64,000 nucleotides of DNA from Peromyscus leucopus (GCF_004664715.2 NC_051067.1:64126982-64190981); one strand, 5' to 3'; counted from the stretch's first letter, positions 22,063 through 33,099 are shown. Numbers and translations: made by a program. The notes: generated from the sequence alone by a model not told the origin.

Positions 22063-22593
22063 CATAAATATTTTTTTTAGAAATAATTTAGTGAAATAAT
22101 TTACTAACTGGGGTTGTTTTTCGGTACAATAAAAATAATGCTTTATTGGGGGTGACTTTAGCATTCTAGAGGTTGGGGGTCAGTTTTATAGCTTACAACG
22201 TAAAGCATCTCAAATGGCAATTTGGAGTCCTGGTTGTGCATTAAATAGATCTTGAACACTTTAAATCCTATTTCTACGCTGTTCCTTGGTTGTTGCAACT
22301 GTGAGGCCTTTATAAATAACTCTTGGGTCTCCTTATGGCAGTTAGGTTTTTTAATAATGCTGTTAAGGTGCTTGAGAGACCGACAATTTGAACACATATG
22401 TGTGTGGTATTAAACTGCAGGTTGGTCAGACTTATACACAGCTCATTAATGTCTGAAGACCTTTGTATTAGAAGAGCCACTTTGGGGAGATTTCCCTCCA
22501 GATTGGAAGCTGGAAAGTTGCTGGAATAATTATTTCAAAATGAATCACAATACACAGATTTCTAGTAAATATGTTAGCAATTGTTCACAGATC
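22063..22593. other. AT-rich non-repetitive intron, conserved-looking
   Basis: 22440-22600 contains GCTCATTAATG, GGAATAATTATTTC and AATGAATCAC words without repeat similarity. Possible conserved element, inferred from composition only. Confidence 0.3.
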
Positions 22594-22751
22594 AGGCCGG
22601 TGAGCTGCTCGTTGAGGAAAGTGTTCACTATGCCGAACAAGGATGACAGCCTGAGATTGATCCCTAGAATCCATTAAAGGTGGAAGGAAAGAAGTGAGTC
22701 ACAAAGTTGTCCTCTGTCCTCTGACCATACATGCACTGTGACACACACTCA

Positions 22752-22794
<43 letters not shown>

Positions 22795-22803
22795 GATAAT
22801 AAA
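22594..22803 (+). mobile_element. B3 SINE with (CA)n tail
   Basis: 'gccggtgagctgctcgttg', 'agattgatccctagaatcc', 'agttgtcctctgtcctctg', then CA repeats at 22754-22792. Confidence 0.75.
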
Positions 22804-22880
22804 AGCAGTAATAATAAACTGTGCACGCACTGAAATGTCTTTGTACCAACTTGCAGCACTAACAATAAAATCTCAATCAT

Positions 22881-22906
22881 GGCAAAAAAAAAAAAAAAAA
22901 AAAAAA
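22881..22906. repeat. Poly(A) tract
   Basis: A run of about 24 A bounded by ggc and gctg. Confidence 0.95.
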
Positions 22907-23431
22907 GCTGTAGCAAGGAGGGGGCACCCCACATGTGGCCAAGTATATATGCTTCCACCTACGATTATAGGTTAATGAACCAACTCTTGCCTAATCCCAC
23001 CTCCCCTCTCACTGGAATTGTTAGTCTTTGTTTTATAAGGTTATTTCCCATTCATCTGAGACACCATTAGAGAGAATATGGCACTGAAATCATTCCCATC
23101 AGTAATGGAAATAGCCGAGATTAGCTCTGATATCCCTGCAGCTGTTAAGCAAATCAAAAAGGCATTAACCACGAGTTGAAATTTACTCCACCAGCTGAGG
23201 TAAAGACACACACTCCAGCCTGTTCAATGGACCCTTTAGCGCTTTGCTTGAGACTTGGTGGATGGCGTTTGTGGAGTCAGGACCGCCAAGTATAGACCTG
23301 CAGCCCTATCCCGGGTCTTCAGGGAGAAATGAGCTGCAAGCCCTCTGCATCCCACTCGTGACTTCCGTGAGCGTGTTAAAGAGGAACACCATTTGTAGAC
23401 TTGGCAAAGTGGCTATTTTCATTTGAAAACT
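22907..23431. other. Non-repetitive intron, conserved-looking
   Basis: 23040-23180 (GAAATCATTCCCATCAG, GCAAATCAAAAAGGCATT) has no repeat similarity and resembles a conserved non-coding block. Unproven. Confidence 0.3.
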
Positions 23432-23503
23432 GAGGGTGTAGTGTGGTTGTTAGCAAGCTCAAGGTCCTGGGTTCAAATCCAGCCCTTCCTACCCCTGCAG
23501 TAC
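23432..23503 (+). mobile_element. ID-like SINE
   Basis: 'gagggtgtagtgtggttgtt' and 'gtcctgggttcaaatccag' fit a diverged ID body with its B box. Confidence 0.6.
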
Positions 23504-23507
23504 AGCT

Positions 23508-23742
23508 GATTGTTTTAGAAAGAGTGATTCCAGTGTTTGCAAGAGTGATTGTTTTAGAAAGAGTGATTCCAGTGTTTGCAAGAGTGATTGTTTTAGAAAG
23601 AGTGATTCCAGTGTTTGCAAGAGTGATTGTTTTAGAAAGAGTGATTCCAGTGTTTGCAAGAGTGATTGTTTTAGAAAGAGTGATTCCAGTGTTTGCAAGA
23701 GTGATTGTTTTAGAAAGAGTGATTCCAGTGTTTAGCAGGAGT
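23508..23742 (+). repeat. Perfect 39-bp minisatellite, five identical units plus a variant sixth
   Basis: Units start GATTGTTTTAGAAAGAGT at 23508, 23547, 23586, 23625 and 23664 with no base difference. The sixth (23703) changes near its end (TTTAGCAGGAGT). The length of 39 is divisible by three, so both strands stay open: VIVLERVIPVFAR on plus and a LESLFLKQSLLQT repeat on minus. Confidence 0.98.
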
Positions 23743-23916
23743 GCTCCTCATGGCTCCCCTGCTGGGTGCTCAGTGTTGCTGTGTCTGGGGGCTCTGGCTC
23801 CTGCCTTGGCTGCTCATTTTCATTTTGACTCTCCTCTGGCCTCCCATATCCATTTGCAAACAGATGTGATCAGTCCTGGGGTCTTCAGAAGACAGGGCAG
23901 AATGTAAAAGCTCTTC

Positions 23917-24119
23917 ACTGGGGCAGGTGAGATGGCTCAGCCTGTTAACAGCACTTGCCAAGCTTAATGACTAAAATGTGGTCCCCAGAAACGGAAGAAG
24001 AGAATCAGTTCCAAAAAGTTGTCCTCCAACCTCCACATGGACGCAGCGGCATGTGTGTGTCCACACATATACATCAAACACACATACACATGACAACAAC
24101 AATAATAAAGTTAAAAAAA
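23917..24119 (+). mobile_element. B3 SINE
   Basis: 'gcaggtgagatggctcagcc', 'agttgtcctccaacctccac', with a CA-containing and AAT-rich tail. Confidence 0.8.
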
Positions 24120-24130
24120 GCGTGTCCCAC

Positions 24131-24425
24131 GAGGCTGGGGAGAGGACTCAATAGGAAAGTGCATGCTTTGCAAGCATGAAGATGTAAGTTTGCACTCCAG
24201 AACTCAGATTTTTAAAAATCCGGGCATGGTGTCACATTTTTGTAATTCAACACTGGGAGGCAGAGACAGGTGGCTCCTTGGGGCTTGCCAGCTAGTCAGC
24301 CTGGCCTACACTGTGAATCCCAGCCCTCTGAGAGACTGTGTCTCAAGTAAGAGGTGAACAGTGCCCGAGGAATGGCACAGGAGGTTGTTTTCTGGTTTCT
24401 ATGTGCACACGCATGCATGTAAACA

Positions 24426-24461
<36 letters not shown>
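24131..24461 (+). mobile_element. B4 SINE with (CA)n tail
   Basis: 'gctggggagaggactcaat', 'gggcatggtgtcacattttt', 'gggaggcagagacaggtgg', 'cttgccagctagtcagcc', and a terminal CA tract at 24429-24459. Confidence 0.85.
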
Positions 24462-24463
<2 letters not shown>

Positions 24464-24544
24464 CACAGCACTACATCACAAATGCAGTTCTCACGTCAAC
24501 TGTTGAGTAAAATGTGTTCAAACAGCTAAGTGCACATTGCAGTT

Positions 24545-24774
24545 TTCTTTTTGTGTATGTGTATAATGTGCGTATGCATATTTTCATGTGTCCGTAAGAG
24601 TGTGGAGGCCAGAGGTTGACAGTGAGTATCATCCTTGATTGCTCTCCACCGTGGCACAGTCTCTTGCTGATCTCAGAATTCATTAGTATTCAGCAAGTCC
24701 AACTAGCCAGCTTGTCCCAGGGACTCCGTGTCTCAGCCTCTTGAACACTGGTACTATAGACAAGTGACATGCCT

Positions 24775-24821
<47 letters not shown>

Positions 24822-24892
24822 TGGGGATTTGAACTCTGGTCCTCATACTTGAACTGCAAGCGCTGCATCCACTGAGCCATCTTCTCAGCCCT
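24545..24892 (-). mobile_element. B4 SINE interrupted by (CA)n
   Basis: 'gagtgtggaggccagaggtt' at one end and 'tttgaactctggtcctcat' with 'ccactgagccatcttctc' at the other. A CA tract (24777-24820) sits inside. Confidence 0.8.
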
Positions 24893-25340
24893 CTGACATC
24901 TTTTGATCTTTTCTTCTTTTCTGCTAGGAGGGCATTTCAATCAGCCCAATTTGAGATAAATCTATATATTTCAAGGGACTCCAGTGGCACTTAGGACAGA
25001 GGCAACGGCCATAGAGGCTTCTTAGGGAGCATCAAGGGGCTCCAAAACAGATCCCAGGACTTGTGACACAATACAAGACTCAGTTTACTTTGAGATGTAC
25101 GACTCTCTCCCTCCATTCCACACACAAGCGTGCAAGCCTGTGACCAGTGCACACACTGATGGGCCCCGAGCAGTCATACCTGAGTTTTCAGCCTCTTGGA
25201 ATGCAATTGTACTATGGCCTTTACCCCTAACCACAGACCAAGAGATACGTGATTCCCCTTTTCCTTTGAGTCTCTCCATCCTTCCAGACTTTTCTGATAA
25301 AGAACAAAGGAGCCAAAGTAGGAATTCCAGGAGTACCTAC
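24893..25340. other. Non-repetitive intron next to the 93-bp exon
   Basis: No repeat recognised in the 450 bp directly 3' of the exon in gene sense. Confidence 0.4.
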
Positions 25341-25433
25341 CTGACGCAGAAGTACAGAACCACAGGCCCAGACTTTTTGGGGAAGTCATGTTCCAGTACT
25401 CTTCGATCTAGTTGAAGCCAGTTCAAGTGTCCC
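25341..25433 (-). CDS. FRMD4A: FRMD4A internal coding exon, FERM F1 lobe, second of three in the window (93 bp)
   Basis: On the minus strand the acceptor (TCCTTTCTCCAG) precedes GGGACAC and the donor is AG followed by GTAGGTAC. The first base completes the Thr codon left open by the 95-bp exon. Thirty full codons follow, beginning GHLNWLQLDRRVLEHDF and continuing PKKSGPVVLYFCV, and the last two bases (AG) open an Arg codon. This is the C-terminal half of the F1 lobe, including its closing beta strand (VVLYFCV). It is 10308 bp downstream, in gene sense, from the 95-bp exon. The length is a multiple of three and both borders have the same phase, so skipping this exon alone would not shift the frame. 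It would remove 31 residues from the F1 core. No stops or indels are present. Confidence 0.96.
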
Positions 25434-25834
25434 CTGGAGAAAGGAGAGGCAGCTGGTTAGGTTGTTGGACTGTGCAGGTGTTTGGAGACGGGGGTCTCCC
25501 TGGAGCAGAACCCACTGGGTTGTAGGCACGCAGGGGATCTTGAATCCTTCCTGGTATTTCAGCAATGGAGGAACACTCAGGAATTATCCGGGGGAAAGAG
25601 TTCCCGAGAGAACTGTTGTCTGGCGGGGACAGGACATGAATCATGAAGTCAGGATGAGAGATGATGCCTGCTTCCTTTAACCACAGCTCTCTCTCTCTCT
25701 CAGCCTCAGTTTCCATTCCACTCTTGCGGGGTATGTGCTTTCCCTATAGGGCTCAGAACACTCTTCAGTAACATGCTAACAATCCTCACATCATCCTACT
25801 GGAAGCGGTTGGGATGCCACATGAACCGCATTTT
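25434..25834. other. Non-repetitive intron upstream of the 93-bp exon
   Basis: Apart from a short (CT)n at 25683-25701, nothing was recognised. The first 12 bases form the polypyrimidine tract and acceptor of the exon when read on minus. Confidence 0.4.
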
Positions 25835-26290
25835 CTTAAACGCAAACCTACACACGATCAAGCCATTATTCTATTTCTAGGCATTCACAGTTCCTCCCCA
25901 TAAAAGGAGGCATTTGTCTACACAAGGTCTCTTACACATGAGTTCAAAGACGCTGTATGTGAAAAGACACTAGAATGGCCCAAACTTAAGACAATCCCAA
26001 GGTTTACCAGCAGAAGAATGAGTGAATGATGGCATGATCTCCAAACGGAATACTACACAGCAACAGAGAGAAAGTGCTATTGCTTCATTATTCCTAAAAA
26101 TAATGAAGTCGAACAAAGGAAGTTTTAAATGAAAGATTTAAAAAAGCATATAAATGACACAATCCCATTTATGTAAAACTCTAGAAAACTACAAATCAAT
26201 CTTCAGCTCCTGAAAACGGACTGGGGGTAAGGGATGTTGCAGGAAATAGGTTCATGTTGAAATGTTTTAGAGCTGATGGCTGTGTTGTTG
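25835..26290 (+). mobile_element. L1M LINE fragment (3' part)
   Basis: Old L1 text: 'gccattattctatttctagg', 'aagaatgagtgaatgatgg', 'ggaatactacacagcaac', 'gacacaatcccatttatg'. Strongly diverged, with no coding capacity. Confidence 0.7.
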
Positions 26291-26319
26291 GCCAAGTATT
26301 GGCTTGATTAGAAAAAAAA

Positions 26320-26448
26320 AATATGAGGGTCTCACCCAGGCTGGCCTTACATTCACTACATAATCCAGGATGACTTTGAATTCCTGATCCTCCTGCCTCG
26401 ACCTCCCAAAAGCTGGGATTACAGGCATTTTCCACAATGCCCTGCTTT
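26320..26448 (-). mobile_element. RSINE1/B4-like SINE
   Basis: 'gggtctcacccaggctggcc', 'tgaattcctgatcctcct', 'gctgggattacaggcatt'. Confidence 0.8.
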
Positions 26449-26740
26449 GGGTTGATATTTATCTAGCAATGAACTGACTGGAAACCACAGTACAGAAATG
26501 GCTAGAAGCAAAGAGAGCAGGAAGGTGGGAGCAGTCCTAAATTGAATTCTGCTTCCGAGGGAAAACGACATCTTCTGTCTACGTTAGTTACCCTTCAGCC
26601 ATTAGGCTAGGCTGGATGGAGAGCCAGCCTCAGGGTCCTGCTCTCTCTGCCTCCACTATGCTTGGACTATAAATGCATTCTATCACGTGCTGTCACACTT
26701 CACAGATTGACCCATTCCCAGAGCCTGAAATGAATATAGA
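26449..26740. other. Unassigned intronic sequence
   Basis: No repeat or exon recognised. Confidence 0.35.
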
Positions 26741-26875
26741 TGTGGCTGGGCATGGGGTGGGGCCGGGGAGGGGTGGGGCCGGGCAGGGGTGGGGCCGGCG
26801 GGGGGGGGGGGGGGGGGGGCGCGGGCAGGGAGTGGGCCCCGGTAGGGGGTGGGGCCGGGCATGGGGTGGGACTGG
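26741..26875. repeat. G-rich minisatellite with a 20-G run
   Basis: Repeats of GGGGTGGGGCCGGG(CA) surround an uninterrupted run of about 20 G at 26800-26819, flanked by GCGCGGGC. At least six G-tracts of four or more lie within 130 bp. CpGs are few, so it is not a typical CpG island. Confidence 0.95.
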
Positions 26876-27129
26876 GAGCTCTAAGTGGGAGAATGTGGAG
26901 CCAGTTAATATCTTGGATTCCCTAAGTAAACAAATCCCCAAGGATGGTCCAGGAATATTGATTTTTCTAGAAATTCCCACAAGAGAGAGTCAAGCAGAGT
27001 GTGTACCGGGAAAACTACCTTACAAACCAAGGGCTGCCGATTCTGGTGGAACCTGGCTTTGCTTTTTTATTAATACAAAACTGTTTGCTCCAATATGTTG
27101 TTGTAAGACTGTTCCAAAATTTCGCTTTT

Positions 27130-27484
27130 TGCATATGTATGTGTGTGGGGTGTCTGTACGAGTATGTGTATTAGACTGTGTAGGGGTACACACGTGTGCG
27201 ATGCAAATGCACGTTCGTGCGTGGGTGTGTAGCCCGGAGGTTGATGTCCTGTGTCTTCCTTGAACACTCGCCTCTTTTTATATTGCAACAGGGTCTCTCT
27301 CACACATGAACCCAGAGCTCAGTAGTTTGCCTAGTTTATTAGCTTGCTTCAAGGATCCTGTCTCCACCCCTTGAGCCCTTGGATTATTGGAGGGCCTTGG
27401 TGACTGCCCAGCATTTACATGCGTTCCGGGGATCTGAACTCTGGCCTTGATGTTTGCATTCCCGTGGGCCACCTCCAGCCTCTT
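27130..27484 (-). mobile_element. B4 SINE
   Basis: 'cccggaggttgatgtcctg', 'caacagggtctctctcacac', 'gttccggggatctgaactc', 'ccacctccagcct'. Confidence 0.8.
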
Positions 27485-27641
27485 GATTTGGTTTGTAGCA
27501 TCTCCTATATTGTGTGTTGTTAACTATCTTCTAAGCACACGTGAGAGACTGGCAGGCGCCAAAGGCCAGTCATTTATGCATCTCCCATGGCTGACAGTAG
27601 ATGCTAAAAACAATTTTGTTGCTGTTAAGAAAACAAATGCA

Positions 27642-27824
27642 GGACTGGAGAGATGCTTCAGAGGTTAAGAGCTCTGGCTGCTCTTTCAGAGGTCCTGAGT
27701 TCAATTCCCAGCACCCACAAGGTGGCTCACAACCATCTGTAATGAGATCTGGCGCCCTCTTCTGGCCTGCAGGCATACATGCAGATAGAATACTGTATAC
27801 ATAATATATAAATAAATCTTAAAA
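27642..27824 (+). mobile_element. B2 SINE with perfect target-site duplication
   Basis: 'ggactggagagatgcttcag' to 'aataaatctta'. The 15-bp duplication AAGAAAACAAATGCA occurs at 27627-27641 and 27825-27839 without mismatch. Confidence 0.97.
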
Positions 27825-27870
27825 AAGAAAACAAATGCATCAATTTTACAATATGCTCCAAAGATCCATA

Positions 27871-27873
<3 letters not shown>

Positions 27874-27920
<47 letters not shown>
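27874..27920. repeat. (TG)n microsatellite
   Basis: About 23 TG units joined directly to the following B4. Confidence 0.97.
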
Positions 27921-27921
<1 letters not shown>

Positions 27922-28238
27922 CTCACGTGTGTATGTGAGCTCACACGTGTGTGGGTACATTCATATGTGTGCATGTGCATGCCCAGTGTTGATGTTGGAT
28001 GTCTTTTTTTCAGGGCTTTCCACTTTGAGAGAGGCTCTCTAGCTGCCCTCAGAGCTTGCTGATTCCAGCTAGTCTAGTTAGCCGCCTTGCCCCAAGGCTC
28101 CCCTGCCTCTGCCTCCCAAGTGCTGGGCAGAAAGAAAGTCCCCTTGTTTGCCCAGTTTTGGGTTCTGGGGGATTTCAATTTTGGTCCTCATGCTTGTGGA
28201 ACAAGCACTTTATCCAGTGAACCATCTCCCCAGCCCTG
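27921..28238 (-). mobile_element. B4 SINE
   Basis: 'cagtgttgatgttggatgtc', 'ctgcctctgcctcccaagtg', 'gtgaaccatctccccagccc'. Confidence 0.85.
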
Positions 28239-28969
28239 ACATCCATTTTCTTATAGGTTCAGTGACTGTCACCAGGTACAGCCAATGCTCCTGCCCCAGG
28301 TATGAGGAATTCATTCTGCTCGCCTAGAACAAGACCCAGGCTCTTCAGTATCATCCGCACTGGGCTGGGGGTGGGGGTGGGCAGGGATGACTGAAGTGCC
28401 TAACCCCTGCCGGAACGGCACCACTCTTTTTGATTTATCTTAGCTACACATACATAAAGTCACGCTCCAGTACTTCTCTGGTCCACTCGACATAAGGTGC
28501 TGTTGTTTGCTGTGATGTGTGACAGGGGTGTGCTCGTCTCAGAGGCTGTCATGAGCACTGAATGTCAAGTTCCCAGAAGCAGCTATGACAGCCCAGGCAC
28601 GGCGGGCTGGAGCCACTGACTTTCGCTGTCCTGCCGTCTAGGAGTTAATGAGTGGAAACCACAAGCCCAGTTCTAAGTAAATTACGATCCCAGAGCGGCG
28701 ACTGCTGGCCTTTGCTCCCAAGATAAGAAATCACGTTTGAACTTCATTTTTAAATGGTAGATACACTAGTGACTTCTGCTGGCCTCTGTGGATGCCTCAG
28801 CCAATGCCGTGTGCTCTGCATAAGACGGGACACAGAGCAAAGCAGACTCGGGCACACTTTCGGACCCAGCATGCCTGGCGATGGGTCACAGGTGTGACCA
28901 ACAAGACACTCATCATTGAGCTAACTCTGACTCCTGGACCGGTACCGATCAAGGAACTCGATTAATTGT
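28239..28969. other. Non-repetitive intron
   Basis: No repeat, exon or RNA recognised. Composition is mixed. Confidence 0.35.
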
Positions 28970-29280
28970 GACGCAGGCACCAGGACACAGCTTAGCAGAT
29001 AAAACGCCTGCCACACAGACATGAGGGCCAAGTTCCATCCACAGCACCCACAGAAGAAAGCAGGTGTGATGGGGTGCGCTGGTAACCCCGGCTTTGGGGA
29101 GGCAGAGACAGCAGGGTCCCTGTGGATTGCTGGGTATCAATTCTTGCCTAATTGGTGAGCACTAGGCCAATGACACTTGCCTCAAAGCAGGTGACAACGT
29201 TCCTGAGATCACCTCTGGGCCAACACAGACATGCATATGCACACACATATATACATGTGCATACACACATGCACACACCT
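28970..29280 (+). mobile_element. B4 SINE
   Basis: 'cacagcttagcagataaaac', 'aggtgtgatggggtgcgc', 'gaggcagagacagcaggg', ending in CA/TA-rich sequence. Confidence 0.75.
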
Positions 29281-29602
29281 GAAGAACTATGGCACAGGAA
29301 GCTGAGAGTAACGGTCCTTAATTGACTACCTTTTATGTTCTCAAACGAGGACTGTGGCCTCATGGTGCCCGTGACCCCTCTAGAACTTAAGCAAAACTTC
29401 TGTATGCAAACATTTGTGGAAGGGAAGGAATGTTAGTGCTAACAAATTTCAAAGAGATCTGTGATGAAATAACAGGCTGAGAGCCCCTCATTTTCTTAAC
29501 TGGCATGTGAAAGGACATCCTAACTGTGCTTGCACAATAATGGCTAACATGTTTTTTCCCTCAAATGTCTAAACACTTCTTAAAAGTTTTTCTTTTCTTT
29601 TC

Positions 29603-29669
<67 letters not shown>

Positions 29670-30458
29670 TTTTTTAAGACATGGATATTCAGTTATACCA
29701 TCTGATGAGCCCTTCACAATATTGGGGACAGGAGACAAACTTAATCGCAGTGACAATCATTACTTCAACTTGTGGTATGTTTGACTGCTTATTCTGTCTG
29801 AAGTTGCTTAGTGTTTGGCTTTTGACAGGGGGTCCTTCGTCTTCTCTCAGTTATTAACTTAAAAAACATTAAAATTTGGGAATTAAAATAGTAATGCAAG
29901 TATTTCAAAGATAAAATGTAAAAACGACTCTCTCTAAACAGATGCCATGTTGGATAAATGAAAATCTTAGGCTGTTTGTTCAGTTTTTTCTGGTGCTGTC
30001 TAAGCCATAGCCTTCGGCACGCTAGGGAAGTACTCAAGCTAAACCATTGACCTTCGTGCCCTCATTCCTCAGTTTACAGTCTCTATACGTAGGGGGATAC
30101 TAAATCTGGACTCAGGAGCTGATTCTCACACTGTTAGGATCGGTGTCTGGAAGGCAGCCCTCTGCAGTGTCTTAAGACCCCTGGGACATGCCAGACATTA
30201 TCAGTCCCTGATAGTCCAAGATCAAGTGGAATGGGTCGTTCCTGGAAATGAGTCAAGGGGGCAGGAAGAGATTGGTTCTGACATTCGAGGTCTTGGAACA
30301 GGACTTTTGAACTTAGCTGTACATCAAGACAAACTGGGGATCTTTGAAGAAAAAACAGACAAATGAAAGAACTCAATTTAAAGTGTCCTGGGTCCTTCCG
30401 ATATGTCACCAATGTGGAAGGGCACCCTGGCTCCAGCCGCCTGTCAATGGGTATTCTA
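29281..30458. other. Unassigned intron with a TTTC tract
   Basis: Apart from the TTTC repeat at 29586-29677, no repeat, exon or RNA was recognised. Confidence 0.35.
29586..29677. repeat. (TTTC)n microsatellite
   Basis: About 19 TTTC units ending in a short T run. Confidence 0.97.
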
Positions 30459-30677
30459 ATGGGCTGGAGAAATGGCCAGGTGGTGAAGAGCATGTATTGC
30501 TCTTTCAGAGGCCCAGGTTTGGTTTTCAGCACTCACATGGTAATTCATAACTATTTGTAACTCCAGTTCTTCTAGGGGATCTGATGCCCTTTTCTGACTT
30601 CTGTGGATACTACATGCATGTAGCACACACATACAAACGCAGGGAAAAACTCATACACACAAAAATAAAAAAAAATT
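30459..30677 (+). mobile_element. B2 SINE
   Basis: 'gggctggagaaatggccagg', 'actccagttcttctagggga', with an aaaaataaa tail. Confidence 0.9.
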
Positions 30678-31710
30678 ACATCTAATTTCTAAAGCACTAT
30701 GTAAATATCAAATTTCTCCCAGGGCCTTTGCTTCAGAATGTGTCAAAGGTGTCCAAACTGCTCTCACTTGCCTAGTTCATCACTACTGGGAACACTGAAA
30801 GACACCTGCAGCTCTCTTTATTTGGACAGAGTTAGTACAAATCAAAAGTTACCAAGTGCAACTGAATTCTAGAGCAGGAAATAAAAATCATGGGCAACCT
30901 GGTGAGATCTGAGGAAAGCCTAGGGCTTAGTTCATCTAGCCCTGGTGCTGTGTCATAGTTTTGCTATGTTCCACAGGGTTTGCAGGATGCTGACATGGGG
31001 GAAGCTGGGTGGAAGGTGAGTCTGTGTTGTCTTTGTAACTCTTCTACAATTATTTGCAAATAAAAAGCTTCCAAATAAACTGACAACAGAGAAGGAAGAA
31101 CTTGTATTAATGCGGCAACCGCTGGTTACCAACAAACTTGTATATTCTCAGGCGTAAAGTATTACACTGTTGTCTCTGATACTTTATCAATAAATACCAA
31201 TTATGGGGGACACAGAAGGCTAGGGAAACTTCCAATTCCCTGTCTGCATTATTTATTTATTTATTTATTTTCCTCAGGGTTCCATCTAGGCCCCACAAAA
31301 TGTCATCACCATGATTAAAACTGAAGGATGGCAGACAACTTCTACCTAAGAACCATACATACATTCGACCAAACCCCCTGCTGCTCCTCCTGGGAAGGCC
31401 AGTGCTGCCCCTTGAACATGTGCCTGAGGGCGTGATCTGATCTGCGTTGGTGATTCCTGTGTCCAGAGCACTAACCCAGCTTTTCCTCTGTCTCTCCATG
31501 CCAGGTGACACCTAACACAGAGTGGCTTACAGCTCGTAGCCACTTTGCAGGTCTGAATCTTGCTTGATTCGAATTGGGTAACAGGCAGATTCCTGTATTT
31601 TACCACAAGCTGCCACAGACCAATGACAACCAATGAGTGTGCACATATCCATAAACACCTTGGGGGCACATATGTCCGATCTGAACACAGTTATTAAAAT
31701 GTTTCATGTT
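30678..31710. other. Unassigned intronic sequence
   Basis: Contains a short (ATTT)n at 31248-31271. Nothing else recognised. Confidence 0.35.
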
Positions 31711-31790
31711 GAGATGAGAATGTAGCTCAGCTGTTGTGGTACTTGCCTAGCATGCAAGAGGTCCTGAGTTTGATTTCCAGCAACATAACA

Positions 31791-31836
<46 letters not shown>
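31711..31836 (+). mobile_element. ID SINE with (CA)n tail
   Basis: 'atgagaatgtagctcagctg', 'acttgcctagcatgcaag' and 'ggtcctgagtttgatttcc' match ID. Its tail is a pure CA tract (31792-31836). Confidence 0.88.
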
Positions 31837-31838
<2 letters not shown>

Positions 31839-33099
31839 TGGGGGATGTCATGTTAGTGTTTGTTACTTGGCATGCAGAAGCAGAAGAAAAGCTGGGTTCA
31901 TGCTTTGGGACATAGGAATCACCAACCCCAGAGCAGGTCATACCTCTAGGCCCAAGTCCCAAGGACAACCTTTGTTCTTCCCTTTCTTGAAAGGAAAAGG
32001 ACAAATGTTCAGATTACCAAAGAGGCCCAGAGATGTATGTCCACCCAGGTATTATTAGGCCATGAAGGACTGTTCCCTAAGTCACCCTTGTCCTTGTCCA
32101 GTTGGTCTGTTTCCTGTGCTAGCCTCCCAGAGGCTTGACTTTCTCTGGGGCTGACACCTGCTCTTTCTCCCCTAGTGCACCAGGCACAGCTGTTCTTATT
32201 TAGGAACCAGCAGGTGGCTCAGCTCTTTTTCGTGGGCCCTGGCTGGTGACACCCTCCCACTCAGATCCAGGAGGAAGGGTGGTGCCAGAAGGGTGCCGTG
32301 AGACCTACTATGGGGAGGATGATGCTTCTCTCGAGTGCCCTCTACACACAGGCATACGTGAACGAATGGACACACACCCAGGTGGGTTATCAGGCCAGCA
32401 GAGAATCAGGAGAGCTCAGCTCCCAACTACATAGACCTATAGGATGGCCCATTAGACTCGGGGTGTGCACCTCCCTGCTTTGATATGTGGCCTTCGTGTC
32501 CCTCTCCCCCCTTGGGGAAAGACTGGCTTTCGACCTTTTCATCCTTCCGATCCATTGCTCTTGGCTAGGGCTATCAGGGCTGTGGTCTGCAATCCTCAGC
32601 ACTTAGACTTCTTCCTCCCTGACCCAAGATAACGTGCTCATTTTTCGACTCTTGTTGACTGACTCCGAAGGGAAGTCTAATTGGGACCGTCCAGAGTTCA
32701 TGGACTCTTGGAATTGAGTAAACTTACTTGGGAAATGGGAACAATGAGGCTGTGATTGATTGAGGCTTACAGCTTCCTTCCAATCAGTGGGAACAGCATG
32801 GGGAGTAATTAGGGGGTTCGTGGGGATTCTTGACCGAGAGGGTCGAGAACGTCTATGTTTGTGAAAGTCAGTTTGTCTAGATGTGCAGTTGTTTGAAGAG
32901 GTTCTTCTTTACTCCCTGCCAGATGCTTTACTGGCCGCACCTCTCCTGACCTGTGGGTGGAGGTCCTTCTAGACCAGAGAAGGCCAGCCAGCCTGCCTTG
33001 CACCTCAGTGCCCTGTGGGCTGCATGTGTGAGGAAGAGGATGCTTCACACTTTCCACCACTTCTATACAGCCACTGCCCCAAACGTCACTTGTATGTGG
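31837..33099. other. Long non-repetitive intron
   Basis: No repeat, exon or RNA recognised over 1.2 kb. Confidence 0.35.

Larger units (their letters stand above)
9929..25340 (-). other. FRMD4A: Complete FRMD4A intron between the 93-bp and 85-bp exons (15412 bp)
   Basis: Bounded by donor GTAGGTAC at its high-coordinate end and acceptor CTCTTGCAG at its low-coordinate end. It splits an Arg codon (AG|A). It holds about 20 SINE copies, at least 8 CA/TG tracts, an MaLR-type repeat, a cricetid composite repeat, the 39-bp minisatellite and the conserved-looking block at 17.7-18.2 kb. Confidence 0.93.

Noticed and set aside
23508..23742. CRISPR-like array
   Set aside because: Direct tandem units with no spacers, in a vertebrate intron.
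23443..23907. 154-residue frame over the 39-bp array as a real repeat protein
   Set aside because: The frame exists only because 39 is a multiple of three. Its start lies in an ID-like SINE and there is no promoter or splice support.
26741..26875. CpG island promoter
   Set aside because: GC-rich because of G runs, but with very few CpGs and no associated first exon.
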